The notes below the pieces were generated by a model. That model worked only from the letters and a program-made list of their open reading frames with translations. It made no database searches and was not told where the DNA came from. Positions 5,118-7,048 of a stretch of DNA of 7,048 bases are shown here, piece after piece; within the stretch, counting starts at the first letter, position 1; every line of letters starts with the position of its first letter. A program made the translations under genes and the position numbers. The stretch comes from an uncultured Lachnospiraceae bacterium (GTDB lineage Bacteria; Bacillota; Clostridia; Lachnospirales; Lachnospiraceae). Location: NCBI GenBank assembly GCA_902797015.1, contig CADBRG010000240.1, forward strand, positions 1 to 7,048, given 5' to 3'.

Positions 5118-5685
5118 AGTCATCAAAACGATCGAAGGAATCAAAGGCGCTTTTGAGAGCCTGATCTGTGAAAAGAATTACGAAAAGATCACGGTAAAGG
5201 AGCTTTGCGACCTGGCGCGGATTAACAAGAAAACCTTTTATCATTATTATGAATCGCTGGATGATCTGCTTGCAGAAATGCAGGCAGAGCTTTCTGCGTC
5301 CTATATAGAACGGATTAAAGACTTTTCTCTGCCGGAGGATCTTGATAAAGTCAACCGCGTATTTTTCCTGTATTCGGCAGAGCAGGGGCTGGCATATGAA
5401 AAGATTACCTGCAGCAACGCGTATCATTCGATCCGGGACAAGATGATAACTAAGGTGACGGATACCGGATGGGGAAAGTCAAAAAAATACCAGAAGCTCT
5501 CTGACTTTGAGAAGCATTTGCTGCTTGAATTTGTGAACCAGTCTGTCCTGACGGCATACAGACAGTGGATCGAGGACGGAAAACAGATGCCGATCGAGGA
5601 AGTGATAGATACCACAAACCGGATCGTGCTTGGCGGGGTAAACGGTTTTTTCAGTGAAAAATCGTTGGAAAAGGATATAATATAA
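5089..5685 (+). CDS. TetR-family transcriptional regulator (second)
   Basis: This 198-residue protein has an N-terminal TetR DNA-binding domain. TIEGIKGAFESLICEKNY (about 14-31) is followed by the helix-turn-helix ITVKELCDLARINKKTFYHYY (34-54) and DDLLAEM. The C-terminal ligand domain of about 140 residues has no recognisable signature, although the DhaS/YsiA-type layout is similar. AAAGGAG at 5076-5082 stands six bases before the ATG. It lies downstream of the promoter at 4867-4895 and 34 bases before the flavodoxin lipoprotein, so it probably regulates its own operon. It differs clearly in sequence from the TetR protein at 1286-1879. The ligand is unknown. It may once have controlled the oxidoreductase now left as a remnant upstream. 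Confidence 0.9.
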   Translation: MILTGKEDLRVIKTIEGIKGAFESLICEKNYEKITVKELCDLARINKKTFYHYYESLDDLLAEMQAELSASYIERIKDFSLPEDLDKVNRVFFLYSAEQGLAYEKITCSNAYHSIRDKMITKVTDTGWGKSKKYQKLSDFEKHLLLEFVNQSVLTAYRQWIEDGKQMPIEEVIDTTNRIVLGGVNGFFSEKSLEKDII

Positions 5686-5719
5686 ACAGCTTATAGTTTG
5701 TACTTGGAGGTAATGAAAT

Positions 5720-6427
5720 ATGAAACAAAGGATTAGAAATCTCTGTGTTGTGTTGCTTGTTTTAAGCATGCTCTTCGCACTGGCAGGATGCGGAAGTGCG
5801 GGTAGTGGCGACGTGGCCCCGGCAGATAATGCACAGCAGTCATCAGAGCAGCAAACACAGGAGCAGGCAGAACAGCCTTCTTCTGATGAGACAGGGGACA
5901 GCAATGCACTGGTTGTCTATTTCTCACGTACCGGTGAACAGTATACGGTTGGTGTGATTGAAAAAGGAAACACAGCGATCGTAGCAGAAATGATCGCGGA
6001 AGAGACCGGCGCAGATCTGTTTGAGCTTCTGCCGGCAGATGATCATTATCCGATGACCTATGATGAGCTGACTGACGTCGCGAAGCAGGAGCAGAATGAA
6101 AATGCCAGACCGGCATATGCAGGAGAAGTGCCTGATCTTTCGCAGTACGACACGATTTTTATCGGCGCACCGGTATGGTGGGGCGACTGGCCGATGATTA
6201 TGTATACATTCTTTGAAGAAAACGCGGATGCGTTGTCCGGAAAGACACTGGTGCCGTTTTCAACACATGAAGGCTCCGGTTTATCCGGATTTGATGAGAA
6301 GCTGTCAGATGCCTGCCCGGGCAGCACGGTTCTGGAAGGTCTGGCAATCAGAGGAAATGATGCACAGAACGCACAGGATGATGTCAGAAGTGAAGTGAAC
6401 GGGTGGATTTCGGGACTTGGATTATGA
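5720..6427 (+). CDS. Lipoprotein flavodoxin
   Basis: This 235-residue protein has a lipoprotein signal: basic MKQRIR, a hydrophobic core, and the lipobox LAGC with C24 as the lipidation site. A flexible, Q/E/S-rich linker (about 25-62) follows, then a flavodoxin domain of the type common in Clostridia. In that domain VVYFSRTG (65-72) is the phosphate-binding loop for FMN, TIFIGAPVWWGDWPM (145-159) the second flavin loop with aromatic residues, and PFSTHEGSGL (179-188) the third loop region. The protein is expected to sit on the outer face of the membrane and carry electrons through FMN. GGAGG at 5706-5710 is nine bases from the ATG. Its stop overlaps the start of the next gene (ATGA at 6424-6427), so the two are translationally coupled and probably work together. 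The domain is clear; the redox partner is inferred. Confidence 0.9.
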   Translation: MKQRIRNLCVVLLVLSMLFALAGCGSAGSGDVAPADNAQQSSEQQTQEQAEQPSSDETGDSNALVVYFSRTGEQYTVGVIEKGNTAIVAEMIAEETGADLFELLPADDHYPMTYDELTDVAKQEQNENARPAYAGEVPDLSQYDTIFIGAPVWWGDWPMIMYTFFEENADALSGKTLVPFSTHEGSGLSGFDEKLSDACPGSTVLEGLAIRGNDAQNAQDDVRSEVNGWISGLGL

Positions 6428-7048
6428 AAAAGCACTTTAGAATGATCCTTGATATTTCAATGGCGGTTTTATTGCCGATGCTGATGGCGTATTCGCTGAT
6501 CGGAGAAATGTTTCACGAGGTGGTTGGAACAGCGATCTTTGTGCTGTTCATCATCCACAATATCCTGAACCGAAAATGGTACAGGTCAATCCGTTCCAGA
6601 AACATATTTCAGGTTTGTCTGAATCTGTTCCTGCTTGTTTTTATGATCCTGCAGCCGGTTACGGGAATCCTCTTGTCAAAGCATCTGTACACGTTTCTCC
6701 CGGCACTGCCGGTCTCGGCTCAGCTCCGAAGCATCCACATGATCCTGGCATACTGGGGATACGTGATGCTGTGTGTTCACGCGGGAACCCATCTGGTCGC
6801 ACCGTTTCAAAAGCTGGTGAGAAAGAGCAAAAATGGATTTACCACATTGTGTGTGATCCTTGGATGCATTTCGGTTTATGGTGTTGTGTCATTTATCAGA
6901 CGCGGCTTCCCGGGATATATGTCCAGCAGAACCGCATTTGCATTTTTTGACTTGAGCGAACCGCGTATATTTTTCTTTTTGGATTACATTGCAATCATGA
7001 TTCTGTTTATGATGGCAGGATGTGTTATCATGTATTTGATAAGAAAGA
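6424..7048 (+). CDS. DUF4405-like multi-pass membrane protein, possible b-type cytochrome (partial)
   Basis: The frame is open from ATG 6424 to the window end (208 codons, no stop), so the C-terminus is missing. The protein is very hydrophobic, with about five membrane segments (approximately 8-27, 33-49, 62-84, 104-124 and 139-157) and another near 183-205. Histidines fall in or beside these helices: H31, H45 (FIIHNILNRKWY), H87, H105 (RSIHMILAYWGY), H119 and H123 (HAGTH). The pattern of paired His in a four-helix core matches DUF4405 / cytochrome b561-like proteins, so haem b binding is plausible though unproved. It overlaps the flavodoxin lipoprotein gene by 4 bp with no separate strong ribosome binding site, indicating coupled translation. 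Inference: it moves electrons across the membrane to or from the surface flavodoxin. Confidence 0.8.
   Translation, partial: MKKHFRMILDISMAVLLPMLMAYSLIGEMFHEVVGTAIFVLFIIHNILNRKWYRSIRSRNIFQVCLNLFLLVFMILQPVTGILLSKHLYTFLPALPVSAQLRSIHMILAYWGYVMLCVHAGTHLVAPFQKLVRKSKNGFTTLCVILGCISVYGVVSFIRRGFPGYMSSRTAFAFFDLSEPRIFFFLDYIAIMILFMMAGCVIMYLIRK

Overview
The window looks like an accessory stretch of a Gram-positive anaerobic gut-type Clostridium relative, most likely Lachnospiraceae. This is inferred from strong AGGAGG-type ribosome binding sites, the C-terminal end of elongation factor Tu at the left edge, a flavodoxin lipoprotein plus DUF4405-type membrane protein pair, and a phloretin-hydrolase-like enzyme known from Eubacterium ramulus. 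No species can be fixed from the sequence alone.

Layout. Bases 1-40 hold the last 12 codons of tuf, followed by a textbook rho-independent terminator. Bases 174-410 carry an array of short inverted repeats whose left arms recur at exactly 52-bp intervals (174, 226, 278, 330, 382). The array runs directly into a gene for a coiled-coil protein with a PD-(D/E)XK-like nuclease region (420-1223). A further related hairpin follows its stop codon, so the gene is bracketed by these elements. A TetR-family regulator (1286-1879, minus strand) is divergent from a three-gene operon (2113-4741). The shared intergenic region holds a near-perfect 31-bp dyad overlapping a candidate promoter of the regulator.

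The operon encodes a cytoplasmic FAD-dependent reductase of the fumarate reductase flavoprotein superfamily, a single [4Fe-4S] ferredoxin, and a zinc C-C hydrolase of the PhlG / phloretin hydrolase family, and ends in a strong terminator. The most economical reading is a flavonoid-breakdown module. The reductase, perhaps fed by the ferredoxin, would open the heterocyclic ring of a flavanone or otherwise reduce a polyphenol. The hydrolase would then split the resulting dihydrochalcone (phloretin type) into phloroglucinol and a phenylpropionate, under control of the TetR protein. The hydrolase family call is the best supported part; the reductase substrate is inferred from the neighbourhood.

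The right part (about 4810-7048) is a second transcription unit. It has a good sigma-A promoter and a short remnant of a Rossmann-fold oxidoreductase, apparently an internal-deletion pseudogene. A second TetR-family regulator follows, then a lipoprotein flavodoxin, then a DUF4405-like multi-pass membrane protein with several histidines that could bind haem, cut off by the window edge. The last two overlap by 4 bp (ATGA) and may form a cell-surface electron-transfer pair.
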